Source: Acidobacteriaceae bacterium (GTDB taxonomy: Bacteria > Acidobacteriota > Terriglobia > Terriglobales > Acidobacteriaceae). Taken from it: DNA of 64,000 nucleotides. The notes beneath the pieces were generated by a model. That model searched no databases, was not told where the DNA came from, and saw nothing but the letters and a program-made list of their open reading frames with translations. Every line of letters begins with the position of its first letter. Position 1 is the stretch's first letter. The translations under genes and the position numbers were made by a program. Shown in pieces: positions 17,516-26,148 of this stretch. The DNA lies in assembly GCA_035944135.1 (NCBI GenBank), contig DASZBM010000002.1, forward strand, positions 620,001 to 684,000. The letters are read 5' to 3'.

Positions 17516-18580
17516 ATGCTTTTGGATGGAATGTTTATTCCGGTAACCACGCCGTTCTATGCGGACGGCGCGGGTTATTGGCGCAAGTTGGAGCATAATG
17601 TGGACCGCTATTCGCGGACGCCGGCGGCGGGGATACTCGTTTCGGGTCCGTGGAGCGAGGCGAGCGGATTGAGCGATGAGGAGCGGCGCGAGTCGCTGCG
17701 TGTGGCGAGCGAGGCGGCCGCGAAAGAGAAGGTGCTGCTCGCCGGCGTGGGTGCGGAGAGCGTTGCCGGCGCGGTGATGCAGGCTGAGTGGGCTGCAGAG
17801 TCGCGGTTCGATGCGGTGGTGCTGCGGGCGCCGCTGGAGTGGCGGCGGTTGCTGCGTGGCGAGTTGTCCTCGCAGGTGGAGTTGTTCTTCCGGGCTGTGG
17901 CCGACCGATCGCCGTTGCCGGTTGTGTTGTGGAGTGATGCGCGCGCGGGTGGGTTTGAGATCCCTGTGGAGATGGTCAGCGCGCTGGCGGCGCATCCGAA
18001 TGTGATTGGGTTGATCGATGCGGGGCTGACGGTGAACAGGCTTGCGGCGGTGCGGGCGGCGACTCAGGACGTGACGCGCGAGGTGACGGTCACGACTGTA
18101 TTCGCGGCGGTGACGGGGCGGATGCTCGAGGTTGCGCGTGAGGGCGAGGCGACGTTTGTGGCGGCAGCGGCGCTGAGTAGTGGCGGAGCGTCGGTTGCGG
18201 TGGCTCCAGCGAAGCCGGCGATCAAGACCAGGACAAAGACGGTTGGATTCCAGGTGATTGGTGCGGGCGCGGCGAGTGCAAGTGTCGATCTGCTGGAGGC
18301 AGGTGTGCAGGGTGTGATGCCGGAGTTGGCTGGCTGCGCTCCGCAGGGATGCCATGAGGTTTGGGCGGCATTCAAGGATGGTGATCCGAAGCTGGCGCGG
18401 TTGAAGGCGGAGAGACTGCGTGAGGCGGATGCGGTGGTTGAGGAGTTTGGTGTTGCAGGCGTGAAATATGCGTGCGATCTGAATGGGTATTACGGTGGCG
18501 CTCCGCGGCTGCCGAGGGTGGGGTTGACGGCGGAGGAGAAGCAGAAGGTCGAACGGGCGCTACGCGAGGTCAGGAACTAG
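17516..18580 (+). CDS. DHDPS/N-acetylneuraminate-lyase superfamily protein lacking the Schiff-base lysine
   Basis: A 354-residue TIM-barrel protein related to DapA/NanA. It begins with the usual MFIPVTTPF strand and keeps LSDEERRESL. Several active-site positions have changed. The usual GTTGE-type loop reads SGPWSEAS. The proton-relay Tyr position is Trp139 (VVLW). The strand that should carry the Schiff-base Lys reads VIGLIDAG, with Ile167 at that position. An extra Ala/Ser/Lys-rich segment (about residues 210-250) is inserted. By family knowledge it cannot work by the standard class I aldolase mechanism. It could be a pseudoenzyme or have a different reaction. Start ATG 17516; no strong ribosome site. 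A poly-C tract follows the stop. Confidence 0.75.
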   Translation: MLLDGMFIPVTTPFYADGAGYWRKLEHNVDRYSRTPAAGILVSGPWSEASGLSDEERRESLRVASEAAAKEKVLLAGVGAESVAGAVMQAEWAAESRFDAVVLRAPLEWRRLLRGELSSQVELFFRAVADRSPLPVVLWSDARAGGFEIPVEMVSALAAHPNVIGLIDAGLTVNRLAAVRAATQDVTREVTVTTVFAAVTGRMLEVAREGEATFVAAAALSSGGASVAVAPAKPAIKTRTKTVGFQVIGAGAASASVDLLEAGVQGVMPELAGCAPQGCHEVWAAFKDGDPKLARLKAERLREADAVVEEFGVAGVKYACDLNGYYGGAPRLPRVGLTAEEKQKVERALREVRN

Positions 18581-18589
18581 ACTGGACCT

Positions 18590-18634
18590 CCCCCCCCCCG
18601 CAAAATTGCGCAAAGTCTTCGGAACAAAGACTTT
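18590..18634 (+). other. Ten-base C homopolymer followed by a stem-loop
   Basis: Ten consecutive C at 18590-18599, then AAAGTCTT (18612-18619), a seven-base loop and AAGACTTT (18627-18634). It lies between the convergent DHDPS-like and cpoB genes. The hairpin may terminate either transcript. The homopolymer is prone to slippage or sequencing error but lies outside both genes. Confidence 0.5.
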
Positions 18635-18689
18635 AGGCTTGGACTTGTGTCCAAACTGCAACATGGGTGTGGTGAATCGGCAACAGTCG

Positions 18690-19646
18690 TCAGCGTCGGG
18701 CGGCGAGGGAGATCTTCGCTTTGGCCTGAGCGGCTTCGGGAGAGTTGGGGAAGCGCTGGATGAGAGCGCGGTACTCGCGGATGCCGGCTTCGTTCTGGTG
18801 CATGGCGACGAGGGCGTCGCCCTTGTGCAGGTGGGCTGCAGGGATCTTGGAGTTATCGGGGTAGTGCTCGAGGACGTGGTCGTAGTCCTTGATGGCGGCG
18901 GAGTATTTGCCGGCGCGGAGATCCATTTCGCCGATGTAGTAATAGCCGTTGCCGGCGAGGTTGTCGTCGGGATAAGCCTTGATCAGGTCCTGGAACTCGG
19001 AGATGGAGAGCGAGTTCTTGCCGGACATGTAGTCGCTGTAGGCGGTGCGGTACATCTCGCCGGCGGGAGGGTTACCGGTGGCTGCGGGAGCGGTTGTGGG
19101 CACGGAGGTGGTTCCGTCGGCGATGGAGCTGAGGGGCGTGCCGGGCAGCGGTTTGCCGCTGCTGTCGGTAGGGTTTGCGGGGCCGGCCGGGACCGCAGCC
19201 GCGCCGCCTCCCGGAGGGACGTTGCCGGGCAGGTTGCCGAGGAGGGCGTTGGTGGACTGCTGTGAGGCCTGCACGTTGTTGACGACCTTCTCGATGCGAT
19301 CGAGCCGGGCCTTCAGTTCGTCAAGAGAGTCGTTGAGAGACTGGACCTGGCCGGAGAGCTGATCGTTCTTCTGCCCGGCGGCATCCTGCACGTTCTGCAT
19401 TTTGACCTGGAGGCCGTTGACGGCGACAGACATCTTGTTGACGGAGTCGGCGGTCTGCTGAACAAGGTCCTTGAGTACTCCCCAGCGCTCATCGCTCGAC
19501 TGCTGGAGGCGTGCGACGGCGTCCTGAAGCTGCTGCACCTGCGTTTGGAGCTGGACCATGTCCTTGCTGACGGCGTGGGCTCGTGGGGCGGCGCCGATGA
19601 GGAGAAGTGCAGCGAGAGTGATGGGGACGAGGCGGGTGCGTGACAT
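18690..19646 (-). CDS. cpoB: Tol-Pal system protein CpoB/YbgF
   Basis: A 318-residue periplasmic protein. Signal peptide at residues 1-26 (RAHAV). A coiled-coil region follows (about 30-115) with repeated Gln/Leu heptads, for example LQTQVQQLQDAVARLQQ and LDELKARLDRIEKVVN. Then comes a Pro/Gly-rich linker and C-terminal TPR repeats (AYSDYMSGKNSLSISEFQDL, GYYYIGEMDLRAGKYSAAI, HLHKGDALVAMHQNEAGI). CpoB links Tol-Pal to peptidoglycan synthesis during division in studied bacteria. The ATG at 19646 is supported by AGGAG seven bases upstream; a further upstream ATG lacks one. Last gene of the tol-pal locus. Confidence 0.9.
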   Translation of the reverse strand: MSRTRLVPITLAALLLIGAAPRAHAVSKDMVQLQTQVQQLQDAVARLQQSSDERWGVLKDLVQQTADSVNKMSVAVNGLQVKMQNVQDAAGQKNDQLSGQVQSLNDSLDELKARLDRIEKVVNNVQASQQSTNALLGNLPGNVPPGGGAAAVPAGPANPTDSSGKPLPGTPLSSIADGTTSVPTTAPAATGNPPAGEMYRTAYSDYMSGKNSLSISEFQDLIKAYPDDNLAGNGYYYIGEMDLRAGKYSAAIKDYDHVLEHYPDNSKIPAAHLHKGDALVAMHQNEAGIREYRALIQRFPNSPEAAQAKAKISLAARR

Positions 19647-19769
19647 GGTCTTACTCCTGCGAGGCTTGCGTTGCAAGCAAGTCTACATTTCCAAGGCCGC
19701 GGCGCTAAGGTCAAAGGCCGCGTCGTCTGGTCCAAATGAGGACAAGACGGCGCGGCCTTTGAAGGGCGG

Positions 19770-20540
19770 TTAGCGGTCGACGTTGAACTGGGCGCGGCGG
19801 TTCTGCTGCCAGCAGGATTCGTTCTCTTCAGTGCAGAACTGGCGCTCTTTGCCGTAGCTGACGACGCGGATGCGGGCGGCGTTGACGCCGGCGGCAACGA
19901 GGGCCTGTTTGGCGGCGTTGGCGCGGTTTTCGCCGAGGGTGATGTTGTACTCAGCGGAGCCGCGGTCATCGCAGTAGCCCGCGATCAGAATCTTCAGATC
20001 AGGGTGTGCGTTGATGTAACTGGCTGCGGCGGTGACGGAGGCTTCGTCGGCCGACCGGATGTCGTAGCTGTCGTAGTCGAAGAAGAGATCTTTGACGTTC
20101 TGGTGGAAGACTGCGTCGGCGCCGGCGTCGTTCTCACTGATGTTGCCGGACTCGGGCACGGTGGGCACGCGGACGGTGACGCGGACGTTGGCCTCGGTGG
20201 TGCCGCCGTCACCCTTGGCGACGAGATGGAAGTTCGTCGAGCTGTCAGGCGTGACGGTCTGGGTGCCGTTGGTGGCGACGTTGCCGATGCCATCGATGGA
20301 GACGGACGTCGCGCCCGTGGTGCGCCAGTTGAGGACGACGGACTGGCCCTGATCGATCGCCATGGGGTCGGCGGAGATGGTGGCCGTGGGGGCGGAAACG
20401 CCGGCCTCCGGCGGAAGCGCGGATGGCGGGGGAAGAGTATTCGCCTTCTTATGGCAGCCGGTGGCGGCGAGGAGAGCGATCGATGCGCTGAAGAGAAGAG
20501 TTGTCAGCTTGCGGGAGGGGGAGGTTTGTCGAGAGATCAT
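19770..20540 (-). CDS. pal: Peptidoglycan-associated lipoprotein Pal, with an extra Ig-like segment
   Basis: A 256-residue outer-membrane lipoprotein, longer than the usual 160-180. The lipobox cysteine is Cys29 in LLAATGC. Residues 30-135 form an extra beta-rich domain (ADPMAIDQGQSVVLNWRTTGATSVSIDG, split across two strands) resembling bacterial Ig/PKD-type modules. The OmpA/Pal peptidoglycan-binding domain fills 140-256 with FFDYDSYDIR, GYCDDRGSAEYNITLGENRA and the terminal RRAQFNV motif. Pal tethers the outer membrane to peptidoglycan and binds TolB. Two Cys near the C-terminus (CTEENESCW) could form a disulfide. Located 148 bases after tolB. Confidence 0.93.
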   Translation of the reverse strand: MISRQTSPSRKLTTLLFSASIALLAATGCHKKANTLPPPSALPPEAGVSAPTATISADPMAIDQGQSVVLNWRTTGATSVSIDGIGNVATNGTQTVTPDSSTNFHLVAKGDGGTTEANVRVTVRVPTVPESGNISENDAGADAVFHQNVKDLFFDYDSYDIRSADEASVTAAASYINAHPDLKILIAGYCDDRGSAEYNITLGENRANAAKQALVAAGVNAARIRVVSYGKERQFCTEENESCWQQNRRAQFNVDR

Positions 20541-20688
20541 CTTGTCCTCTGTTTAGGGGGTCCTCGTTTGGGCTCGCGGCCCAGCCGGGCCAAATCGGGC
20601 AATTCAATGCAGTTCTACTTTGACGTTTTATCTTGCGTTAGTTTAGGGCCCGGACCGGAACTCGTGTGCGTTGAGGAACATTGGGAGA

Positions 20689-22083
20689 TTACCGCCAGCT
20701 CCAGTTCGGCATATCGGCGCCGGAGCCGGTGAGTGATCGCTTCTGGGTGCCGTCGACGAGCATGGTCATGACGCGTGTATGGTCAGCACGGCCGTCAGGT
20801 GAGTTTGCGTAGACGAGATGCGTACCGTCAGGTGACCAGGAGGGGAAGTCGCAACGCCCTGAGTCGTGGGTGAGCTGAATCCAGCGCTTGGTGGCGATCT
20901 CCATGACGTAGATGTCCTGACCGCCCGGGGCGCCGGGACCATACTTGCGGTCCCAGGCAAAGGCGAGAAACTGGCCGTTGGGGGACCATGAGGGAGAGCT
21001 GGCGTAGCCGCCGTCGGTGAGGCGCTGCACGCCGGAGCCGTCGGCTTCCATGATGTAGATCTGGGGGAGACCGGTGCGGCCGGAGACCCAGGCGATCTGC
21101 GCGCCGGTCTTGGGGTTCCATGTGGGTGAGGCGTCGGGGCCGCGGAAGTCGGTGATGCGGTGCGCGGCGGTGCCTTGCGTGTCGGAGACCCAGATTTCGG
21201 GGTCGCCGGTGCGATCAGAGGAGAAGGCGAGCTGCTGGCCGTTGGGCGCCCAAGCGGGCGAGACGTTGGTGCCGCCGGCGTTGGCGAAGTTGACGGTGCG
21301 GTTCAGCAGCATGGAGTACATGCCGATCTGAAAGCCGCCGTGCCTGCTGATCTCGGCGAAGGCGATGCGGGAGTTGTCAGGCGAGATGCGCGGCGAGATA
21401 GCGTAACCGACGTGCGTGATCTGGTGTTGATTGGCTCCGTCGTAGTCCATCTCCCAAATCTCTTTGTTCTGGCCGCTCTGCTTGACGTAAAAGATCTTGG
21501 TTTCGGCAATGCCGGTGGTGCCGCCACCGAGGCGCGCAATGATTTCGTCGGCGAAGCGGTGGGCGATCTGGCGGGCACTGTTGTCGCTGGCGGTGTCGGA
21601 GTACTGGCGCGCGAAGATCTGCGGGTATTGGGGGTTCTTGGCGTCGTCGAGGAAGCCGTTGACGACGACGCGGCCGCCGGAGACAGAGAGATTGCCGAAG
21701 GCGACCATGGAGGCGCTGGCCGGTGCGGCGGACCACTGCGAGAGCTGAATCTCGGACTGGCCACCCGGGGTGGCCTGGGGCGCCATCTCTTTCGAGACGA
21801 GCACGAAGATGCCGGCGTTGGAGAGGTCGTTGTAGAGGGTCTGGTCGAAGACGGCCTTTTCAGGCTGCGTGCCGGGATCGGCGTTGGCGGCCTTGAAGCT
21901 GGCTACGGCGAGGCGGAGCTTATTGGCGCCGGTGGATCTTGTGATAACGATGGGGCCTTCCTGCGCGTGGAGGACGGGTAGAAAGAAGAGCGCAGCGAAG
22001 AGAAGGGTGAATGCAGCTGGAAGGGTGAGTGCGGCGCGGCGTTTGATGGCGAGGGGTCCACCACGGAGGGGGCCAATTTGCAT
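20689..22083 (-). CDS. tolB: Tol-Pal system beta-propeller protein TolB
   Basis: A 464-residue periplasmic protein. Signal peptide within residues 15-45 (FLPVLHAQ). An N-terminal alpha/beta domain (VVNGFLDDAKNPQYPQ) is followed by a six-bladed propeller of WD40-like PD40 repeats: SPRISPDNSRIAFAEIS, SPAWAPNGQQLAFSSDR, SPSWSPNGQFLAFAWD and FPSWSPDGTHLVYANS. TolB bridges Pal and the TolA/Q/R inner-membrane complex. The ATG at 22083 is chosen over an upstream in-frame ATG because it begins right before a normal signal peptide and leaves room after tolA. Order and strand are those of a standard tol-pal locus. Confidence 0.93.
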   Translation of the reverse strand: MQIGPLRGGPLAIKRRAALTLPAAFTLLFAALFFLPVLHAQEGPIVITRSTGANKLRLAVASFKAANADPGTQPEKAVFDQTLYNDLSNAGIFVLVSKEMAPQATPGGQSEIQLSQWSAAPASASMVAFGNLSVSGGRVVVNGFLDDAKNPQYPQIFARQYSDTASDNSARQIAHRFADEIIARLGGGTTGIAETKIFYVKQSGQNKEIWEMDYDGANQHQITHVGYAISPRISPDNSRIAFAEISRHGGFQIGMYSMLLNRTVNFANAGGTNVSPAWAPNGQQLAFSSDRTGDPEIWVSDTQGTAAHRITDFRGPDASPTWNPKTGAQIAWVSGRTGLPQIYIMEADGSGVQRLTDGGYASSPSWSPNGQFLAFAWDRKYGPGAPGGQDIYVMEIATKRWIQLTHDSGRCDFPSWSPDGTHLVYANSPDGRADHTRVMTMLVDGTQKRSLTGSGADMPNWSWR

Positions 22084-22141
22084 CGTAATCAGACCTTCTT
22101 CTTGAAGTGTAGACGGAAAAGCAGCTGAAACGTTGTGGATA

Positions 22142-22930
22142 TTATTGCTGTTTGTAATCAAAGTTGAATTCCACTGTTATGTGATCTCCGGCGGGCAGAG
22201 GGCCGAAGTTGTCGACGCGCTGGAGGGCATGGAGAGCAGAGGCGTCGAGGGAGGGTGACCCGCTCTTTGTTTCGATGCGGATGTTCTGGGGAACGCCGTC
22301 GCGGTTGATGTCAAAGAGAATGACGGCGCGTTTCCCTTGCGAAGAGGTGGGGTCGGCCTCCTGGGTGTACCAGTTCTGCCCGACGATGCGGCTGATGATC
22401 TGGATGTAGTAGGCGTAGCGGTTGCCGAAGGTGCGGTCCTGCACGGTGGCGATCGCGGTGCCGTTCTTGAGCTGGGTCATGGCCTGCGGGAGCTGCGTCG
22501 CTGCGTCGCCCGAGGCGGCCTTAGTGGTGGGCGGCGTGGGCTGTGGATGCCTGGGGGGCGTGGGCTGCTCGACGGGCGCGACCTTGGCCTTCTCGGGGGT
22601 CTTCTCCTTGATGAGGATGTCGGTGGGCTTGGGCGGCGGCTGGGTGGCTTCCTTGGGTGGAGGCTTGGGAGTGGCGGTGACGTTTTCGCTGGCCAGGACA
22701 TTATGCTCGACGGGCGCGACCTTGGTGGGCAGGGGAAGCGCGGAGACCATGGAGGCCTGAATGGCGCCGACGGAAGAGGCGTCTCCGCCCCAGTGCTGGG
22801 TGTGGCCAGGGACGAAGAGGGCGAGCCCGACGAACAGGCCGGCGATAGCGATGTGCAGGCCGATGGCACCGGCGAAGCCGCTGCCGAGCCGGTCTGGGTT
22901 GTCGTAGTCGAGGCTGGCGAAGACGCTCAT
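22142..22930 (-). CDS. tolA: TolA/TonB-type energy-transducing protein
   Basis: A 262-residue protein with a short cytoplasmic N-terminus, one transmembrane helix (about residues 20-40, IGLHIAIAGLFVGLALFV), then a Pro/Lys/Thr-rich periplasmic stalk (about 85-150, for example TPKPPPKEATQPPPKPTD). The TonB-like C-terminal domain holds RIVGQNWY, GKRAVILFDINRDGVPQ and a final strand HITVEFNFDY. Position between tolR and tolB identifies it as the TolA of this locus, although the stalk is proline-rich as in TonB and not the long helix of enteric TolA. ATG 22930 lies seven bases after the tolR stop. Confidence 0.88.
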   Translation of the reverse strand: MSVFASLDYDNPDRLGSGFAGAIGLHIAIAGLFVGLALFVPGHTQHWGGDASSVGAIQASMVSALPLPTKVAPVEHNVLASENVTATPKPPPKEATQPPPKPTDILIKEKTPEKAKVAPVEQPTPPRHPQPTPPTTKAASGDAATQLPQAMTQLKNGTAIATVQDRTFGNRYAYYIQIISRIVGQNWYTQEADPTSSQGKRAVILFDINRDGVPQNIRIETKSGSPSLDASALHALQRVDNFGPLPAGDHITVEFNFDYKQQ

Positions 22931-22937
22931 GGGGGCG

Positions 22938-23357
22938 CTAGGGGTTGGTGCCTTCGAGAGGCCGCGTAACGATGCTGATGTTGGTGATGCCGGCCTGCTT
23001 GACGGCATCCATGACGGAGGCAAAGGCGCCGAAGGGGACCTTCTGATCGGCGCGCACGTAGACGACGCGCTTGGCGCCGGCGGGTGTACCGGAGCCGAGG
23101 AGGCGCGGGAGATCGTGGATGTTGACGGGCTTGTCCTGGAGGAAGACGTTCTGGTCTTTATCGATGGTGACGACCATGTGCTCTTCGGCGACCTGATTGA
23201 CGGTGCGGGTCTGCGGGACGGCAACTTCGATGCCGGACTGCAGCACGGGCGCGGTGACCATGAAGATCAGGAGCAGCACGAGGACGACGTCGACGAGCGG
23301 CGTGATGTTGATGTCGGAGAGCGCGGACTGTGTGCGGCCATTCGCGGAAAACGCCAT
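22938..23357 (-). CDS. tolR: Biopolymer transport protein ExbD/TolR
   Basis: A 139-residue protein with one N-terminal transmembrane helix (about residues 21-41, INITPLVDVVLVLLLIFMVT), which carries the conserved Asp (LVDVVLVLL) that takes part in proton flow in the ExbD/TolR family. The periplasmic domain ends with the strand-helix pair KVPFGAFASVMDAVKQAGITN. It starts two bases after the tolQ stop and ends seven bases before tolA, so translation is probably coupled. Confidence 0.95.
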   Translation of the reverse strand: MAFSANGRTQSALSDINITPLVDVVLVLLLIFMVTAPVLQSGIEVAVPQTRTVNQVAEEHMVVTIDKDQNVFLQDKPVNIHDLPRLLGSGTPAGAKRVVYVRADQKVPFGAFASVMDAVKQAGITNISIVTRPLEGTNP

Positions 23358-23359
23358 AA

Positions 23360-24136
23360 CTAGGGCCTCCGTCGAACTTCTTCGTAGGCTGGCGGCGTGT
23401 GGGGCTGCGAGGTGAGGTGGGCGGCGTTCTCGATGGCGTTGAGAAGCTCGCGACCGAAGTCGTCCATGCGCGCGGCGAATTCACGGAGGCGCTGGGTGAG
23501 CTGGTTATAGCCGATGACGGCGGGCACGGCGACGACGAGGCCGGCGGCGGTCGTGATGAGGGCTTCGGAGATGCCGGGAGCGACGGCGCGAAGGGTGGCG
23601 GCGCCGGCGGTGCCGAGGCCGTGGAAGGCGTCGATGATGCCCATGACGGTGCCGAAGAGGCCGACGAACGGAGCGCACTGGGCGGTGGTCGCGAGCCAGG
23701 TCATGCGGCGCTCCATGATGGTGAGGGACTCGGAGGCGGCGGTCTGCGCGGCGCGCTCGAGCGCCTGAGGATTGGGTGGTGTGCCGCGGCCGCCGGCCTG
23801 GCGCTGGTACTCGTCGTGGATTTCGTGGAAGACGGCAACGAGCGGCGAAGGCTTGAACTGGTCGGCGATAGCAGCGATCTCAGAGAGGCGGCCGGACTTG
23901 CGGAAGGCGCGGAGGAAGCGCTTGCTCTGGACGTTGGCCTCGTTGAAGGCGCGCCACTTGGCGATGATGATGGCCCAGGAGACGATGCTGGCGAGGAGCA
24001 GGATACCCAGGACGGTCAGCGCAGTGGGGCCGCTGTTATGGACCATGTCCACGATGGCATTGGAGTGTGGACCGGCGAGAGGACCAGAGGGTGTTGCCGT
24101 GTCTTGCAGGAAGAGAGCGAGGGGGAGGACAGTCAT
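23360..24136 (-). CDS. tolQ: Proton channel protein TolQ (MotA/TolQ/ExbB family)
   Basis: A 258-residue inner-membrane protein and first gene of the tol-pal locus. It has three hydrophobic segments: about residues 35-60 (LTVLGILLLASIVSWAIII, just before KWRAFNEAN), 150-175 and 190-215. The family signature is GLFGTVMGIIDAFHGLG with AVAPGISEALITTAAGLVVA after it, which lines the proton channel with TolR. The frame is open further upstream, but ATG 24136 gives the normal length. The ribosome site is weak. The promoter should lie in the 302-base gap shared with recN. Confidence 0.93.
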   Translation of the reverse strand: MTVLPLALFLQDTATPSGPLAGPHSNAIVDMVHNSGPTALTVLGILLLASIVSWAIIIAKWRAFNEANVQSKRFLRAFRKSGRLSEIAAIADQFKPSPLVAVFHEIHDEYQRQAGGRGTPPNPQALERAAQTAASESLTIMERRMTWLATTAQCAPFVGLFGTVMGIIDAFHGLGTAGAATLRAVAPGISEALITTAAGLVVAVPAVIGYNQLTQRLREFAARMDDFGRELLNAIENAAHLTSQPHTPPAYEEVRRRP

Positions 24137-24230
24137 ATGCTCTGTTTCAGTGTAAATGCGCGGGGTGTGCGGGCTGTATTGCCAAGAGATGGACGTTTTG
24201 GGAGGAGAAGTGGCGTGGGATCGGATTGAG

Positions 24231-24272
24231 TGAATAGTGAGTAGTGAGTAGTGAGTAGTGAATAGTGAATAA
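24231..24272. repeat. Six tandem heptamers, TGARTAG
   Basis: TGAATAG, TGAGTAG three times, TGAATAG, TGAATAA: 42 bases of a seven-base unit with only A/G changes. Each unit contains a stop codon on the plus strand in some frame. It lies in the 302-base gap between divergent tolQ and recN (24137-24438), next to a dispersed repeat. Such tracts can vary in copy number by slippage. No gene is seen in the gap. Confidence 0.75.
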
Positions 24273-24285
24273 GACAAAGGCGCCG

Positions 24286-24322
24286 GCGGATCCCCTGCGG
24301 GATGACAAACAGAAAGGCAAAG
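24286..24322 (+). repeat. Dispersed GGRATGACA-family element, copy 1
   Basis: Begins GCGGATCCCCTGCGGGATGA and continues with an A/G-rich tail (CAAACAGAAAGGCAAAG). A short palindrome (GATCCC/GGGAT) is joined to an asymmetric purine-rich tail. Three further copies lie at 34578, 39875 and 40698, all between genes. Confidence 0.6.
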
Positions 24323-24438
24323 CAAGCAGAAAGGAAAAGGCAAAGCGGGTGCGGTTCGAGTTGTGACTTTTCGAGCTGTGAGTTTTCGGGTGGTGAGTGG
24401 GCGGCGTGGGGCTGCTATGCTCTCGGTGAGACCCCGAG

Positions 24439-26127
24439 ATGCTGCTGGAACTGCGCGCGGAAAACTATGCGGTGATTGATCATGCTGTGGCGGAGTTTGG
24501 CACTGGGCTGAACCTGCTGACGGGTGAGACGGGCGCGGGGAAATCGATCCTGATTGATGCGCTGGTGCTGCTGCTGGGTGGGAAGGCGTCGAGCGACGTG
24601 GTGCGGTTTGGCGCGGAGAAGGCGGTGGTGGCGTGCGTCTTCGAATCGACGCCCGGGGCAGAGCAGATTCTGGAGGATAACGGAATCGATCCTGAGGGCG
24701 ACGAGATTCTGCTGCGGCGCGAGATTGGCGCGAGCGGCAAAGGCAGAGTGTTTGTGAACAATCAGCCGGCAACGGTGAACGTGCTGCGGCAGCTGGCTCC
24801 AGAGCTGGCGCTGGTGCATGCGCAAAGCGAGACGCTGGTGGCGTTCGACGCGGCGCAGCAACGGTTGTTGCTGGACCGGTTTGCGGATTTGAGTACGGAT
24901 GAGGTGAGCGCTGGCTTCGCGAAGTGGCGCGAGGTGCGGGAGCGAATCGAGGAGTTGCGGGCGGCGGAGGCGGACCGACTGAGGCTGGTAGACCTGTGGA
25001 GCTTTCAGGCGCGGGAGATTGAGTCGGCCGGCATCGTGGATGCGGAGGAGGATGCGCGGCTGGAGACAGAGAAGCGCGTCCTCGCGAATGCGGAGCGGCT
25101 GTTTACGGGCGCGAATGCGGCGTTGGACTTGCTGTACGAGGCGGAGGTTTCGGCGGAGTCGCTGGTGGGCGGAGCGCTGAAGCATGTGGAGGACCTGGCT
25201 CGGTTCGATGAACGGTTTCGAGAGACTGCAGTGTCGCTGAATGCGGCCAAGGCGAGTGTGGAGGATGCGGCGGCGACGTTGCGGGATTTTGCGGGGCAGG
25301 TTACGGCGTCGCCCGAGAGACTGGGCGAGATTGAGGACCGGCTGGCTGCGCTGGAACGGCTGAAGCGCAAGTACGGGCCGGGATTGGCGCAGGTGGTTGC
25401 GTTTGGCGAAGAGGTGAAGGGCAAGCTGGATGAGCTGGAGAATCGCGAGGCTCGGCTGAAGGAGCTGGAAGTTGAGCTTGGCGCCGCGGCGAAGAGTTAT
25501 CGCGAAGCCGCGCGGAGATTGAGCGAGCAGCGAGTTGCGGCGGGGAAGAAGCTCGCGAAGCTGGCGGAGAAGCAGATCAACGAGCTGGCGATGAACGTGC
25601 GGTTCACGTTTGACGTGACGCCGGAGGAGGCGGAGCAAAGCTGGAGCGCGAGTGGATGGGACCGCGTGGAAGCGAGGATTGCGACGAATCCGGGTGAGCC
25701 GATGAAGCCGCTGGATGAGATTGCATCGGGCGGTGAGATGAGCCGCGTGATGCTGGCGCTCAAGGTCGCGGTGGAGGATGGAGCTGCCGGCGGTAAGAAG
25801 CGGAAGACTGTTCTGCCGCGGACGCTGGTGTTTGATGAAATCGATATCGGGATCGGTGGGCGCGCGGCGGAGGCGGTGGGCCAGAAGCTGAAGGCGCTGG
25901 CGCGCGGGCAGCAGGTGTTGTGCATTACGCATTTGCCGCAGATTGCGGCCTTTGCGGACCAGCACTTTTTGATTGAGAAGACGGAGCATCGTGGAAGGAC
26001 GCAGACGGGCGTGCGGCGGATGGAGCAAAGCGAGCGCGTGGAGGAGATTGCGCGGATGCTGTCGGGTGCGAGCCTGACGGAGACGTCGAGGCGGCACGCG
26101 GAGCAGATGCTGGCGCAGAGCCGGTAA
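24439..26127 (+). CDS. recN: DNA repair protein RecN
   Basis: A 562-residue SMC-like ATPase that helps join broken DNA ends in recombinational repair. Walker A is at residues 29-36 (GETGAGKS). The long central part (about 150-400) is coiled coil. The ABC signature segment EIASGGEMSRVMLALK comes before Walker B in TLVFDEIDIGIGG. The C-terminal VLCITHLPQIAAFADQH block is also typical. Length is normal. ATG 24439 places the family N-terminus (LLELRAENYAVIDHA) directly at the start; the ribosome site is poor. recN is often SOS-controlled, but no operator is seen here. Confidence 0.96.
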   Translation: MLLELRAENYAVIDHAVAEFGTGLNLLTGETGAGKSILIDALVLLLGGKASSDVVRFGAEKAVVACVFESTPGAEQILEDNGIDPEGDEILLRREIGASGKGRVFVNNQPATVNVLRQLAPELALVHAQSETLVAFDAAQQRLLLDRFADLSTDEVSAGFAKWREVRERIEELRAAEADRLRLVDLWSFQAREIESAGIVDAEEDARLETEKRVLANAERLFTGANAALDLLYEAEVSAESLVGGALKHVEDLARFDERFRETAVSLNAAKASVEDAAATLRDFAGQVTASPERLGEIEDRLAALERLKRKYGPGLAQVVAFGEEVKGKLDELENREARLKELEVELGAAAKSYREAARRLSEQRVAAGKKLAKLAEKQINELAMNVRFTFDVTPEEAEQSWSASGWDRVEARIATNPGEPMKPLDEIASGGEMSRVMLALKVAVEDGAAGGKKRKTVLPRTLVFDEIDIGIGGRAAEAVGQKLKALARGQQVLCITHLPQIAAFADQHFLIEKTEHRGRTQTGVRRMEQSERVEEIARMLSGASLTETSRRHAEQMLAQSR

Positions 26128-26148
26128 GGCAACCCAACGGCGCAGGTC

